Assembly: GCA_023375785.1 (NCBI GenBank)
Contig: SZWC01000028.1
Coordinates: 20,265-84,264, forward strand
DNA: 64,000 nt
Direction: 5' to 3'
Source: Penium margaritaceum
Taxonomy: Eukaryota > Streptophyta > Zygnematophyceae > Desmidiales > Peniaceae
Each line of letters opens with the position of its first letter. Position 1 is the stretch's first letter. The translations under genes and the position numbers were made by a program. The notes under the pieces are model-generated. The model did no database searches. It worked only from the letters and a program-made list of their open reading frames with translations, and was not told where the DNA came from. This document shows positions 49,510-61,600 of the stretch, in pieces.

Positions 49510-50304
49510 CTATCTGCCAAGTGTGTCGGGCGCCGTTGATAGCTGAGTCAAAAGTGGAGAGGACCGTGCTCGGAGATGGTTGATGCGATGTAAAGAGCGG
49601 GTGAATGATTGAATGCCGGAACTGGAAATGAAGCTGAGGATACCTGCACCAATCAATGTATTCGCTTGGCGCGGTGCGAGCCAGTCCGTCGCGAGCAATA
49701 TATCGTACGTGCGGACATCGCAAACCTTGACGGTTTGTGCCGCATGTACATTCGCCACCTGCATGGGGAGGCCCACGATTTGTCCGAGTGGCACGTCAAT
49801 GTCACCGGTTGAGATAGAGAAGCGGAGTCGAGTGGGTTGGATGAGGTGATGCATGTGCAGCGAGAGGACCATCCGGAGCGCAATTGTTGTATGGTTGGCG
49901 CCGGTATCCACGATGGCCACAAACGTGTGGCTACATATCCACACGTAACACCACACCATGTGGACATTGGAGGGTGTAGCCGGTCCGGGGGCGAGGGCCG
50001 CGGGTGCCCAGATGCGTGATGCACGTGCAGCGGCACCGCGTACACTAGAGTGGGTGAGAATGATGCTGCGGGATAATAGGCGGATGCCGGTCAGGCTGTC
50101 TCGCATGCATGAGAGGCGGATGCCAAAAGGGGAAAGGGAGGTATTGTGAGTGTTGAAGAGGACGCAGAGACTTTCTGTAGACTCAGGGGAGTTGAGGAGG
50201 AAGTCTACCAGAGTGAGGGGATGGCGGTTCTTAAGAAGTGTTGTGGCGGGGGCAGGAGAGTGTGCTTTGCTCAATGGGGAAGTTTGTGGTGGAGCAGGGG
50301 ACAT
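49510..50304 (-). pseudogene. Second retroviral-type aspartic protease region (fossil)
   Basis: Minus-strand frame of 264 codons. VWICSHTFVAIVDTGANHTTIAL (residues about 121-142) carries the DTG active-site motif, and GQIVGLPMQVANVHA and YDILLATDWLAPRQANTL follow. The same order (WICGRKFMATIDTGATHTT, then LPMQVGSLHEP and YDVLLGMDYLVPRRANIL) is found at 52720-52272, so the two are paralogues and not one enzyme. This is a main sign that the complex contains material from two related elements. Confidence 0.75.
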
Positions 50305-50532
50305 TTACGAGGCTTGCGGATTTGCATGTCGTGGGGGAATATGAGGAGAAACTTCCTCCAACGTCCAACCGCGGATGGTAGGATTGTACATGCAAGCAAG
50401 CTACATGCCAGACACGGAGATAACTGGTAGAGTATCCGCGACGGTCCACTCCGCGGCGGGATCGAGCTCATTCAAGAGTTGCAAGGCGACCTCCTGTTCC
50501 TCCTTGTTGAATTCTCTTGCCACTCCCTCCCA

Positions 50533-51280
50533 TTATCCCTCAGTAGGTGGAGGTGGTGTCCCGACATCTGGAACAGGTCCTGCAGCATTTAAAGGTGCCT
50601 CCGCTATGTTTGGCGGTGCATGGGCAGGGTCTGGCCAGCTAGTGCGCGGAAGTCGGCTCCGGGCATCCGCGTTCCGGTTTGCAAGTGAAGGCTGGTACTT
50701 GATCCTCATGTTGTAACCCTGGAGAAGGAGTGCGAACTTGGCTAGGATGCCCTCATGGTTCTGAGTAGTTAGGAGCCAGTGCAACGCCTGATGGTCTGTG
50801 AAAACCGTGAATGGCTTGCCATTCTTGATGTTATCACGGAAATGTTGGAGTGTCCAGATGACAGCCAAGCATTCGCCCTTCACCGGAGGGTACTTCCCCT
50901 TCACTGAGGGCCCCACTGGCGTAGGCGATCACCTTCTGCGTGGGTTCCTGCACCGTCTGGGAGAGGATTGCCCCAAGCTCGTCTCGCGACCAGTCGGTGG
51001 TGATGGAGAATGGGAGGTTGAAATCGGGGAACTTGAGCATGGGCGCGGGAACGAGGCGGTGCTTGATTTCCTTCCAAGCGTCCGCGCAAGCCAACGTCCA
51101 TTCAAATGGCACGTCCTGGTGCGTCAACCCCTGGAGCGACTTGATGATGCATGCATTGGTCACGCACAAACTTCCAATAGAATGAGACGAATCACAGGAA
51201 GATCTTAACTTGCCCCGCGGAGGTGGGCTGCCGCCATTCCTGTAACACCGCGATTTTCTTTGGATCGGTCTTGATGCCAT
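50533..51280 (-). pseudogene. Gypsy RNase H part (fossil)
   Basis: The minus strand shows HQDVPFEWTLACADAWKEIKHRL and FNLPFSITTDWSRDELGAILSQ near 51130-50980, then KYPPVKGECLAVIWTLQHFRDNI, FTVFTDHQALHWLL and a YQPSLANRNADARSRLP block near 50640. These are the standard Gypsy RNase H landmarks, directly downstream of reverse transcriptase. Confidence 0.88.
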
Positions 51281-51878
51281 CCGCGCTCATTACGGAACCC
51301 AGGGACTCCATTTCTCCGGCTCCGATATAGCACTTGGCTACCCTGAGCTTCAGGTTGGCTCTGTGGAGGGCAGCAAAGACGGCGGCCAGGAAGAAGAACA
51401 GTTCCTCGAAGGTGTGGGCCGCGACCATGATGATGTCAATGTAGCAGCTGACATTCAGGATTCCGCAAGGGGTGGAGTCCATGACCTGCTGAAACGTCGC
51501 GCTGGCGTTGCGGAGTCCAAAAGGCATGCATGTAAACGCATATAGGCCTTGTGGTGTCACAAGCGCAGTTTTGGCGATGGAGTCCGGTTGCATGGGAATG
51601 GCATGAAAGGCAGCGTTGACGTCGAGTTTTGCGAACCATCCGCGACCCTGCTGGCGCTCCTGTATGTCGACAATCAGATGCATGGGGTATGCATCTTCCC
51701 CGGTCACACGATTGAGATCGCGAAAGTCAACGCATAATCGCTTGGACCTGTCTGGCTTCCCTATAATGACAAAGTTGGCACGCCAGGGACTAACGATTGG
51801 GACAATCACCCAATGCGCCTTGAGCTCCGCGAGTCCCTCTGTGATGATCTTCTCCTGCTCCGGAATGATGTGCCGCAC
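51192..51878 (-). pseudogene. Gypsy reverse transcriptase part (fossil)
   Basis: A minus-strand frame of 228 codons begins RHIIPEQEKIITEGLAELKAHWVIVP and carries SPWRANFVIIGKPD, RLCVDFRDLN, FAKLDVNAAFHAIPM, YAFTCMPFGLRNASATFQQVMD and the YID region, then the thumb with GSVMSADGIKTDPKKI. These blocks are in the order of Ty3/Gypsy RTs. In living elements the enzyme copies genomic RNA to DNA in the particle. Family call is secure; the copy belongs to a broken element. Confidence 0.92.
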
Positions 51879-52271
51879 TTTCTATTTTGTGGGCGCGGAG
51901 TCCCCCGTGGAGATTACATGGAAGGCTTCCACGGCCCCCAGGTCCACTGCGGTGCCAGCAAAGATGTCTGCAAATGCGTCCAGCAGGTCACAGAAATCCT
52001 GCTTTTGTGCGGGCGAAAGTCGTGAGTGGAGCATGTGATCCCATCGCGGTGGTGGTGATTGTGCTATTTCGCAGAGTGGGTAGAATTCCTCTTCTTCTTC
52101 GAGGTGATGGCTATCTATTAGGACTCGTTGTCCCCTTGGTCACTGTCACAGGAGGTTGGTTTGCACTCCGAGCTCGCTTGACTCCCCCGCGAGGTCGTGC
52201 CATTCTCCCGTTGTGACTTGTTCCGCGGCAGGCAAGTCAACTGTGATGAATGGCAACCTACTTGCATGAAC

Positions 52272-52720
52272 TTATGAGTCCTCTGCCGCTGCATCCAGGA
52301 GGGAGAAGGATTTGCCGCCAGTCTTAGGCACCGCTACCCTGTCTCCGATGGTAATGGAGCAAACCACGTCTTCCCCATAAGCAGAGCTCAGTTGCATAAT
52401 TCTGAGGGAGAATAGAATGTTGGCTCGTCGCGGTACCAAGTAATCCATGCCCAAGAGTACGTCATACGTCGTGGCCTCTGTGACTTGGACGTTCAACGGT
52501 TCATGAAGAGATCCTACCTGCATGGGTAGGCCTTGAACTTCCCCATCTCCATAGTCCATTCCGCACGCTGAGTTGGTGAAAAGGCGTTAGGTAGGGAGGA
52601 TGCGGTCTGCCCATCCGACCACTAGAAGAACACGGAATGCCACAGTGGTGTGAGTGGCCCCTGTGTCAATTGTGGCCATGAACTTCCGTCCACATATCCA
52701 AACCATGCAGCAAGCGACCT
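52272..52720 (-). pseudogene. First retroviral-type aspartic protease region (fossil)
   Basis: The minus strand carries VWICGRKFMATIDTGATHTTVAF near 52715-52640 and then GEVQGLPMQVGSLHEPLNV and TYDVLLGMDYLVPRRANIL at about 52535-52410. The DTGA motif and the downstream hydrophobic LLGMDYL block define a Gypsy-type protease upstream of reverse transcriptase. Confidence 0.82.
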
Positions 52721-53299
52721 CGTAATGGTTGTCATCTCGACGTGGTGGTTCCAGGGGTTGCGGTGCCCATCCCCACTCTTCTTCTGCAAGGCACAGTGCA
52801 AGTGAAGTGTCAAGCACCGCACGGCGGGTATTTTGTGTTCTAGCGATAGGTGCGGTGTAGCTAATGGAGATGCCCACAGATTGGAGGCGTTGATTGGCGC
52901 TGGATAGCTCCTCCTTCAGTCGCGGTGCAATCTCTGGGTGGATGCGGAGGAACTCAAAGAAGTTGACTTCCGCGAGGGGAGTGGTAAATAAACATTGGAC
53001 GGGATCAGTGCTTCCCGCCGTGGCCGCTGGAGCTCCTGTTGGTGCCGGCGAAGATGGGGCAGGTTGCTTTTCCATTACGGGTGGTGGTTTTGTCTGCCAT
53101 CGTTTCCCCGGTACGACGGTATGTTTAGCAATTGCCTCTTGGAATCGTTCCTCTGTGGCCTCCGGCTTGCGCTGCATATCTTCTTGTACTCTGGCTACCA
53201 TTTGTAGATCCCATCTGCGCAAGCCCAATTCTTTGGCTCGTGCGATGAGAGTGGTCTCCGCTGCAGTGGGGGGCAACTCTGTAGTCTTGTCCTCAGCCA

Positions 53300-53970
53300 T
53301 TGGCAGCCCTAGCTTGACATTTTGGGCTGCGCTCGTAGAGTTCGCGGGTGCCTGTGGGTTGGGCAGAATGCCCTGCCCTCCCGGGGCAGTCTGGGTTTGA
53401 TGATCCAATGCCTGCCGCCCAGCTTGTGTCTGCTGCTGAGGCTACTGATGCTGCCATGGTTGATTATAACATCGCTGCCGCTGCTACACCATAGGGTCCT
53501 ACTGCATGGGATCAGTTCGCGGAACACCTTGTCTTTTTCGCGGACAGTCTCGAGCGATGTGCTCCTGGCTTTGGCAAGTGTAGCATGCCTTAGGCTAAGG
53601 TTGGGAGGCCTGTGCTGCTTGTGTTGGAGGATGAGATTCTCCACCCTGGTGCTGCCGCGTCGACCGCTGCCATGTGGAAATGGCCGTGGCAGCCTACACC
53701 GCATCCTGTAGCAACAAGTAGCGCTCAGGGATCATCTGACTGCTGATCTCATCAGGAAGTGCGCGGCTGATATTTTGCAAGAGGACCCACAACGGTAGTC
53801 CTTCGCCTTGAGGGTTCTTTGCGATTGATGCCCAAGTGAGGAACTGATCCAAAAACCTTCCAATGTCGGTGTCCTTCCCCATGACCTCCTTCTCGATTTT
53901 GCGGAGTGCTTCTTCCTTCGTCAGCCGCTTGAATCTCTCGATCAGCGCGTTGCCAAAAACTTTGAAGGAG
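53300..53970 (-). pseudogene. Gypsy gag part with zinc knuckle (fossil)
   Basis: From 53970 leftward the minus strand reads FKRLTKEEALRKIEKEVMG and then ...IGRFLDQFLTWASIAKNPQGEG, a helical capsid-like region, followed by SRALPDEISSQMIPERYLLLQ. A CCHC zinc knuckle (CYTCQSQEHIARDC) lies at 53585-53544, and glutamine-rich sequence follows. The order gag, protease, RT is as in Ty3/Gypsy. Sequence between the knuckle and the protease (about 52720-53300) is a charged linker with no recognised domain. Confidence 0.78.
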
Positions 53971-55127
53971 TTGAAGCCCCTTGTGCTTGCTATGTGATAC
54001 TTGATGTTCCTAAACCATTGTTTCCCCCTCTGACCATTTGTGACTCGTTTTATGAGTTGTCAACGTTGACCACACACAACGGACTTCTTTGGTCAAAGGC
54101 AGTACATATGCCTACTTTGGTTGGTCATTGTGCATGGTAGCCACACCGTGCTACTACTGACTGAAGGTCGTTGTACTTGGTAGTTGAGAACCGATATTCC
54201 CATATCATTGTTTCCTGTCCTACCCGTTTGTGACTCGTGTTATGGTTGGTCAACGTTGACCACCCATCTTGAAATTCTGTGATCATGATCAGGGACATTT
54301 GCCTAGTTTGGTTGTTTGGTGTGCATGTCAGCCACACCATGCCACTAGGTACTGAAGTTCTTTGTCCTTTCTAGTCAATACATAGGCTTCCCAAACCATT
54401 GTACCTCCTTCCGACCATGTGTGACTCGTGTTATGAGTTGTCAATGTTGACCACAAATAGTGGACTTATTCGGTCGTAGTCAGTGACGTATGCTTCCTTT
54501 GGCTGGTCACTGTGCACGCTACCCATACCATGCCACTGCTTGTTGAAAGTCTCTGTACTTCCTAGTTGATAACTAGCATTCCCAATCCATTGTTTTCCCC
54601 TATGACCATGTGTGAGTTGTGTTATGCGTTTTCAACGTTGACCACATGAAGAAAAATTCTGTCGTCATGTTCAGTGACATATGCATACTTTGGTTTGTCA
54701 CTGTGCATTGGAGCCACATTGTGCCACAACACATTGAAGGTATTTGTACTTGCTAGTATATGTATAGCATTCACAAACCATTATCTTCAACCCTGACCAT
54801 TTGTGACTCGTGTTATGAGTTGTCAAAGTTTGGGCATGATGAATAACATATGCCTACTTTCGTTGGTCATCGTGCATGGTCTCCACACCGTGCCACAGCG
54901 TATTGAAGCCCCTTGTGCTTGCTATGTGATACTTCGTGTTCCCAACCCATTGTTTCCCCCACTGACAATTCGTGGCCCATAGTATGGGTTGTCATCGTTT
55001 CCCACACATAGTTGAATTATATGGTCATGGTAAGTTGCAAATGCCTAATCTGGTGGGTCATTGTACATGGTAGCCACATCGTTCCACTACTTGTTGAAAT
55101 AATTTGCACTTGCTATTCAATAAATAG
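53971..55127. repeat. 191-bp satellite, block 5
   Basis: Satellite resumes in an A-type monomer at TTGAAGCCCC. Monomers to about 54830 are ordinary; those from 54950 to 55127 are strongly diverged (for example GTGGCCCATAGTATGGGTTG) and lead into the SINE-bearing block. They may be relics of an older array. Confidence 0.92.
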
Positions 55128-55654
55128 CAAAAGGCTTCTCCATTTGACACCAGGTCTTTTTTTGTTTATTTGTTACACGTAGCTGCCTTCATTGGAACAC
55201 TCCCTCCCATCCCCCTATAGGGATGTTCCGTGGACAACCTGGAGGACAGATTTGCGACCGCATGATGATACCCCCCTACCCCCCCACGGCTTAGGCTCAA
55301 AGGTAGAGTTGAGGCAGCACAACACGGCCTCCCCTCCCCCCCAGGTCGCGAGCCTATTCTATATTGCGTGTACGAGGACTCAAACCAGGACCTATCGCTC
55401 CAGAATCTAACTCTATAAGCACTAAGCCAACTCACACGGTGTTCATATGTTGTCCAACTGACATTATAAGGGTTCCTATGGGTAAAGGGCATAAAATAAG
55501 GAGGTGTAAGATTATAGGGTAGTTTTCAAAAGCATGAATGATAACATTTTCAGTTTATTCATAAACAATTGATGCAGATTAAGTTTTGAAATTTGCAACT
55601 TCGAGCTTCAATAACCTCTCAACCATTGCTGCGATTGACCAGCCGTAAGAAGAA
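55128..55654. repeat. Non-satellite block, copy 2 (SINE-like element plus unknown sequence)
   Basis: Collinear with 22426-23051. It consists of a short lead (CAAAAGGCTTCTCCATTTGACACC), the SINE-like element at about 55150-55440 and about 210 bp of unrecognised sequence before diverged satellite. The satellite to the right is also shared with copy 1, so the block was probably duplicated together with flanking DNA. Confidence 0.82.
55150..55440 (-). mobile_element. tRNA-derived SINE-like element, copy 2
   Basis: On the minus strand an A box (TGGCTTAGTGC, 55419-55429) and a B box (GGTTTGAGTCC, 55376-55386) are 43 bases apart start to start, as in tRNA genes. The head is followed by about 200 bp of unrelated body and an A-rich tail (AACAAATAAACAAAAAAAG, about 55156-55174). 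This is the build of a tRNA-derived SINE, which RNA polymerase III transcribes and LINE machinery copies. I could not find clear target-site duplications, perhaps because the block was later copied as part of a larger segment. Confidence 0.7.
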
Positions 55655-58600
55655 AAGTTGACAAGACACTGTGAAACTCTTTTTATGATATTCGATGACA
55701 CAAGAATATTTTGGATGGTCATTTTGCATGGTAGCCATACCGTGCCACCACTTATCAAAGGTCTTTGTACTTGCTAGTCGATACCAAGTATTCCCAAACC
55801 ATTGTTCCCCCCTCTGACCATTTGAGACTCGTATTATGAGTTGTCAACGTTGATCAGACACAGCGGATTTATCTGTTCAAAGGCAGTACATATGCCTACG
55901 TTGGTCGGTCATTGTGCATGGTAGGCGCAACGTGCTACTACTGACTGAAGGTCATTGTACTTGGTAGTTGAAAACCGATATTCTCATAGCATTGTTTCCT
56001 CTTCTTACCGTTTGTGACTTGTGTTATGGTTGGACAGCGTTGACCACCCATATTGAAACTCAGTGGTCATCATCAGTGACATATGCCATGTTTGATTGTT
56101 TGGTGTGCATATTAGCCACACCGTGCCACTACGTATTGAAGTTCTTTGTCTTTTTTAGTCATTACATATGCTTCCCAAACCATTCTCTCTCCCTCTGACC
56201 ATTTTAGACTGGCGTTATGAGTTGTCAATGTTGACCACACATAGTGGACTTATTCGGTCGTAGTCAGTGACGTATGCATCCTTTGGTTGGTCACTGTGCA
56301 CGCAAGCCATGCCGTGCCACTGCTTGTTGAAGATGTTTGTACTTCGTAGTTGATAACTAGTATTCCCAACCCATTGTTTTCCCCTCTGACCATTTGTGAC
56401 CCGTGTTATGCGTTTTCAACGTTGACCACATGAAGTGAAGTTTGTTCGTCATGGTTAGTGACATATGCATTCCTTGGTTGGTCACTGTGCATTGAAGCAA
56501 CATTGTGCCACTACATATTGAAGGTATTTGTACTTACCAGTAGATAACTAGTATTCATAAACCATTACCTTCCACCCTGACCATTTGTGACTCGTGTTGT
56601 GAGCTGTTAAAGTTTACCACACCTAGTTACATTACCTGGTCATGGACAGTGACATATGCCTACTTTGGTTGGTCATCATGCATGATCCCCACACCGTGCC
56701 ACGACGTATTGAAGCCCCTTGTGCTTGCTATGTGATACTTGGTGTTCCCAAACCATTGTTTCCCCCATCTGACCATTTGTGACTCGTATTATGAGCTGTC
56801 AACGTTGACCACACTCAGCGGATTTCTTTGGTCGAAGGTAGTACATATGCCTACTTTGGTCAATCATTGTACATGGTAGCCACACTGTGCTACTACTGAA
56901 TGAAGGTTGTTGTACTTGGTAGTTAAGAACCGATATTCGCATAGCATTGTTTCCTGTCCTGAACGTTTGCGACTCTTTATATAGTTGGTCAACGTTGACC
57001 ACCCATCTTGAAATTATGTGGTCATGATCAGTGACATATGCCTAGTTTGGTTGTTTGGTGTGCATATTAGCCACACCGTGCCACTACGTATTAAAGTTCT
57101 TTGTTCTTTCTAGTCAATACATATGCATCCCAAACCATTTTCTCTCCCTTTGACCATTTGTGACTCGTGTTATGAGGTGTCAATGTTGACCACACATAGT
57201 GGACTTATTCGGTCGTAGTTAGTGATGTATGCATCATATGGTTGGTCACTATGCACGCCAGCCATACCGTGCCACTACTTGTTGAAGGTCTTTGTACTTC
57301 CCAGCTGATAACTAGTGTTCCCATCCCATTGTTTTCCTTCTGACCATTTGTGACTCGTGTTATGCGTTCTCAACGTTGACCACATGAAGTAAAATTCTTT
57401 CGTCATGTACAGTGACATATGCATACTTTGGTTGGTCACTGTGCATTCAAGCCACATTGTGCCACTACATATTGAAGGTGTTTGTACTTGCTAGTAGATA
57501 ACCAGTATTCACAACCCATTACCTTCCACCCTGACCATTTGTGACTCGTGTTGTGAGTTGTCAAAGTTTACCACACTTAGTGACATTGTTTGGTCATGGT
57601 CAGTGACATATGCCATCCTGCATGGTCCCCTCACCGTGCCACATCGTATTGAAACCCCTTGTGCTTGCTATGTGATACGTTGTGTTCCCAAAACCTTTCT
57701 TTCCCGCTCTGACCATTTGTGACTCGTATTATGAGTTGTCAACGTGGACCACACACAGCAGATTTCTTTGGTCAAAGGCAGTAAAGATGCCTTCTTTCGT
57801 CGGACATTGTGCATGGTAGCCACACCCCGCTACTACTGACTGAAGGTCATTGTACTTGGTAGTTGAGAACCTATATTCTCATAGCATTGTTTCATCTCCT
57901 GACCGTTCGTGACTCGTGTTATGGTTGGTCAACGTTGACCACTCATATTGAAACTCTCTGGTCATGATCAGTGACATATGCCTAGTTTGATTGTTTGGTG
58001 TGCATATTAGCCAAACCGTACCACTACGTATTGAAGATCTTTGTCATTAATAGCCAATAAACATGCTTTCCAATCCATTGTTTTCCCCTCTAACCATTTG
58101 TGACTCGTGTTATGCGTTTTCAACGTTGACCACATGAAGTGAAATTTGTTCGTCATGGTTAGTGACATATACATACTTTGGTTGGTCACGGTGCATTGAA
58201 GCCACATTGTGCCACTACATATTGAAGGTAGCTGTACTTGCTAGTAGATAACTAGTATTCACACACCATTACCTTCCACCCTGACCATTTGTGACTCGTC
58301 TTGTGAGTTGTCAAAGTTTACCACACTTAGTGACATTACTTGGTCATGGTCAGTGACATATGCATAATGTGGTTGGTCATCGTGCATGGTCTCCACACTG
58401 TGCCACAACGTATTGAAGCCCCTTGTGCTTGCTATGCGATACTTGGTGTTCCCAAACCATTTTTTCCTCCTCAGACCATTTGTGACTCGTACTATGAGTT
58501 GTCAACGTTGACCACACAAAGCCGATTTCTTTGGTCAAATGCAGTACATATGCCTACTTTGGTCGATCATTGTGCATGGTAGCCACACCGTGCTACTACT

Positions 58601-61600
58601 GACTGAATGTCGTTGTACTTGGTAGTTGAGAAACAATATTCTTATAGCATTGTTTCCTGTCCTGATCGTTTGTGACTCATGCTATGGCTGGTTAACGTTG
58701 ACCACCCATATTGAAGTTATGTGGTCACGATCAGTGACATATGCCTAGTTTGGTTGTTTTGTGTGCATTCAAGACACACAGTGCCACTGCGTATTGAAGT
58801 TCTTTGTCCTTTCTAGTCAGTACATAGGCTTCCCAAACCATTGTCTCTCCCTCTGACCATTTGTGACTCGTGTTATGAGTTGTCAATGTTGACCACACAT
58901 AGTGGACTTATTCGGTCGTAGTCTGCGACGTATGCATGCTTTGGTNTTATGGTTGGTCAACGTTGACCACCCATATTGAAATTATGTGGTCATGATCAGT
59001 GACATATGCCTAGTTTGGTTGTTTTGTGTGCATTCAAGACACACAGTGCCACTGCGTATTGAAGTTCTTTGTCCTTTCTAGTCAGTACATAGGCTTCCCA
59101 AACCATTGTCTCTCCCTCTGACCATTTGTGACTCGTGTTATGAGTTGTCAATGTTGACCACACATAGTGGACTTATTCGGTCGTAGTCTGCGACGTATGC
59201 ATGCTTTGGTTGGTCACTGCCTATGCTAGCCATACCGTACCACCGCTTGTTGAAGGTATTTGTACTTCCTAGTTGATAACTAGTGTTCCCAATCCATTGT
59301 TTTCCCCTCTGACCATTTGTGACTTGTGTTATGCGTTTTCAACGTTGACCACATGAAGTGAAATTCTTTCGTCATGTTTAGTGACATATGCATACCTTGG
59401 GTGGTCACTGTGCATTAAAGCCACATTGTGCCACTACATATTGAAGGTATTTGTACTTGCTAGTAGATAACTAGTATTTACAAACCATTACCTTCCACCT
59501 TGACCATTTGTGACGCGTGTTGTGAGTTGTCAAAGTTTACCACACTTAGTGACATTATTTGGTCATTGTCAGTGACATATGCCTACTTTGGTTGGTCATC
59601 GTGCATGGTCCCCACACCGTGCCACAACGTGTTTAAGCCCCCTGTGCTTGCTATGTGATACGTGGTGTTCCCAAACCATTGTTTCCCCCTCTGACCATTT
59701 GGGACTCGTTTTATGAGCTGTCAACGTGGACCACACACAGCGGATATCTTTGGTTCAAGGAAGTAAATATGCCTACTTTGGTCCGTCATTGTGCATGGTA
59801 GCCACACCGCGCTACTACTGACTGAAGGTCATTATACTTGGTAGTTGAAAACAGATACTCTCATAGCATTGTTTCCTCTCCTGACCGTTTGTGACTCGTT
59901 ATATGGTTGGTCAACGTTGACCACCCATATTGAAATTCTCTGGTCATGATCAGTGACATATGCCTAGTTTGGTTGTTTGGTGTGCATATTAGCCACACTG
60001 TGCCACTACGTATTGAAGTTCTTTGTCCTTTCTATTCAATACATAGGCTTCCCAAACCATTGTCTATCCCTCTGACCATTTGTGACTCGTGTTATGAGTT
60101 GTCAATGTTGACCACACAAAGTGGTCTTATTCGGTCGTAGTCAGTGACGTATGCATCCTTTGGTTGGTCACTCTGCACGCTAGCCATACCGTGCCACTGC
60201 TTGTTGAAGGTCGTTGTACATCCTAGTTGATAACTAGTGTTCCCAATCCATTGTTTTCCCCTCTAACTATTTGTGACTCGTGCTATGCGTTTTCAACGTT
60301 GACCACATGAAGTGGAATTCTTTCGTCATGAACAGTGACATATGCATACTTTGGTTGGTCACTATGCATTGAAGCCACATTATGCCACTACATATTGAAT
60401 GTATTTTTACTTGCCAGTAGTTAACAAGTATTCACAAACCATTACCTTCCACCCTGACCATTTGTGACTCGTGTTGTGAGTTGTCAAAGTTCACAAAACC
60501 TAGTGACATTATTTGGTCATGGTTATTGACATATGCCTACTTTGGTTGGTCATCATGCACGGTCCCCACACCGTGCCACAGCGTTTTTAAGCCCCATGTG
60601 CTTGCTCAGTGATACGTGGAGTTCCCAAACCATTGTTTCCCCCTCTGACCATTTGTGACTCGTATTATGAGTTGTCAACGTGGACCAGACACAGCGGATT
60701 TCTTTGGTCAAAGGCAGTAAATATGCCTACTTTGGTCCATCATTGTGCATGGTAGCCACACCGCGCTACCACTGACTGAAGGTTGTTGTACTTGGTCGTT
60801 GAGAACCGATATTCCCAAAGCATTGTTTCCTTTCCTGACTGTTTGTGCATCGTGTTATGGTTGGTTAACGTTGACCACCCATGTTGAAATTTTGTGGTCA
60901 TGATCAGTGACATATGCCTAGTTTGGTTGTTTTGTGTGCATATTAGCCACATTGTGCCACTACGTATTGAAGCTCTTTGTCCTTTCTAGTCAAGACATAG
61001 GCTTCCCAAACCATTGTCTATCCCTGTGACCATTTGTGACTCGTGTTATGAGTTGTCAATGTTGACCAAACATAGTGGACTTCTTCGGTCGTAGCCTATG
61101 ACGTATTCATCCTTTGGTTGGTCACTGTGCACGCTAGCCATAGCGTGCCACTGCTTGCTGAAGGTTGTTGTACTTTCTAGTTGATAACTAGTGTTTCCAA
61201 TCCATTGTTTTCCACTCTGGCCATTTGTGACTCGTGTTATGCGTTTTCAACGTCGAGCACATGAAGGGAAATTCTTTCGTCATGTCCAGTGACATATGCA
61301 TACTTTGGTTGGTCACTGTGCATTGAAGCCACATTGTGCCACTACATATTGAAGGTATATGTATTTGCTAGTAGATAAGTAGTATTCACTAACCATTACC
61401 TTCCACCATGACCATTTGTGACTCATGTTGTGAGTTGTCAAAGTTTACCACACTCACTGACATTGTTTGATCATGGTCAGTGACATATGCCTACTTTGGT
61501 TGGTCATCGTGCATGGTCTCCACACCGTGCCACAACGTGTTGAAGCCCCTTGTGCTTGCTATGTGATACTTGGTGTTCCAAAACCATTGTTTCCCCATCT

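Larger units (their letters stand above)
41899..53970 (-). mobile_element. Ty3/Gypsy-like retrotransposon complex (fossil, composite)
   Basis: This 12-kb GC-rich block interrupts the satellite and its recognisable parts all read on the minus strand. From right to left they are gag with a zinc knuckle, protease, reverse transcriptase, RNase H, a second protease-like region, a proline/threonine-rich and an alanine/glutamate-rich region, integrase, a zinc-finger module and one candidate LTR. It is broken, with many breaks, and is likely old. Two protease regions suggest that two related elements are joined or nested. Only the left end has a recognisable LTR candidate. The satellite is interrupted in a B-type monomer and resumes in an A-type monomer at another phase, so this is not a simple insertion with a target duplication. 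Confidence 0.85.

Noticed and set aside
55376-55437. Possible tRNA gene on the minus strand
   Set aside because: A and B boxes are present, but I see no paired acceptor stem or clear anticodon arm, and a SINE body and A-rich tail follow. A tRNA-derived SINE explains it better.
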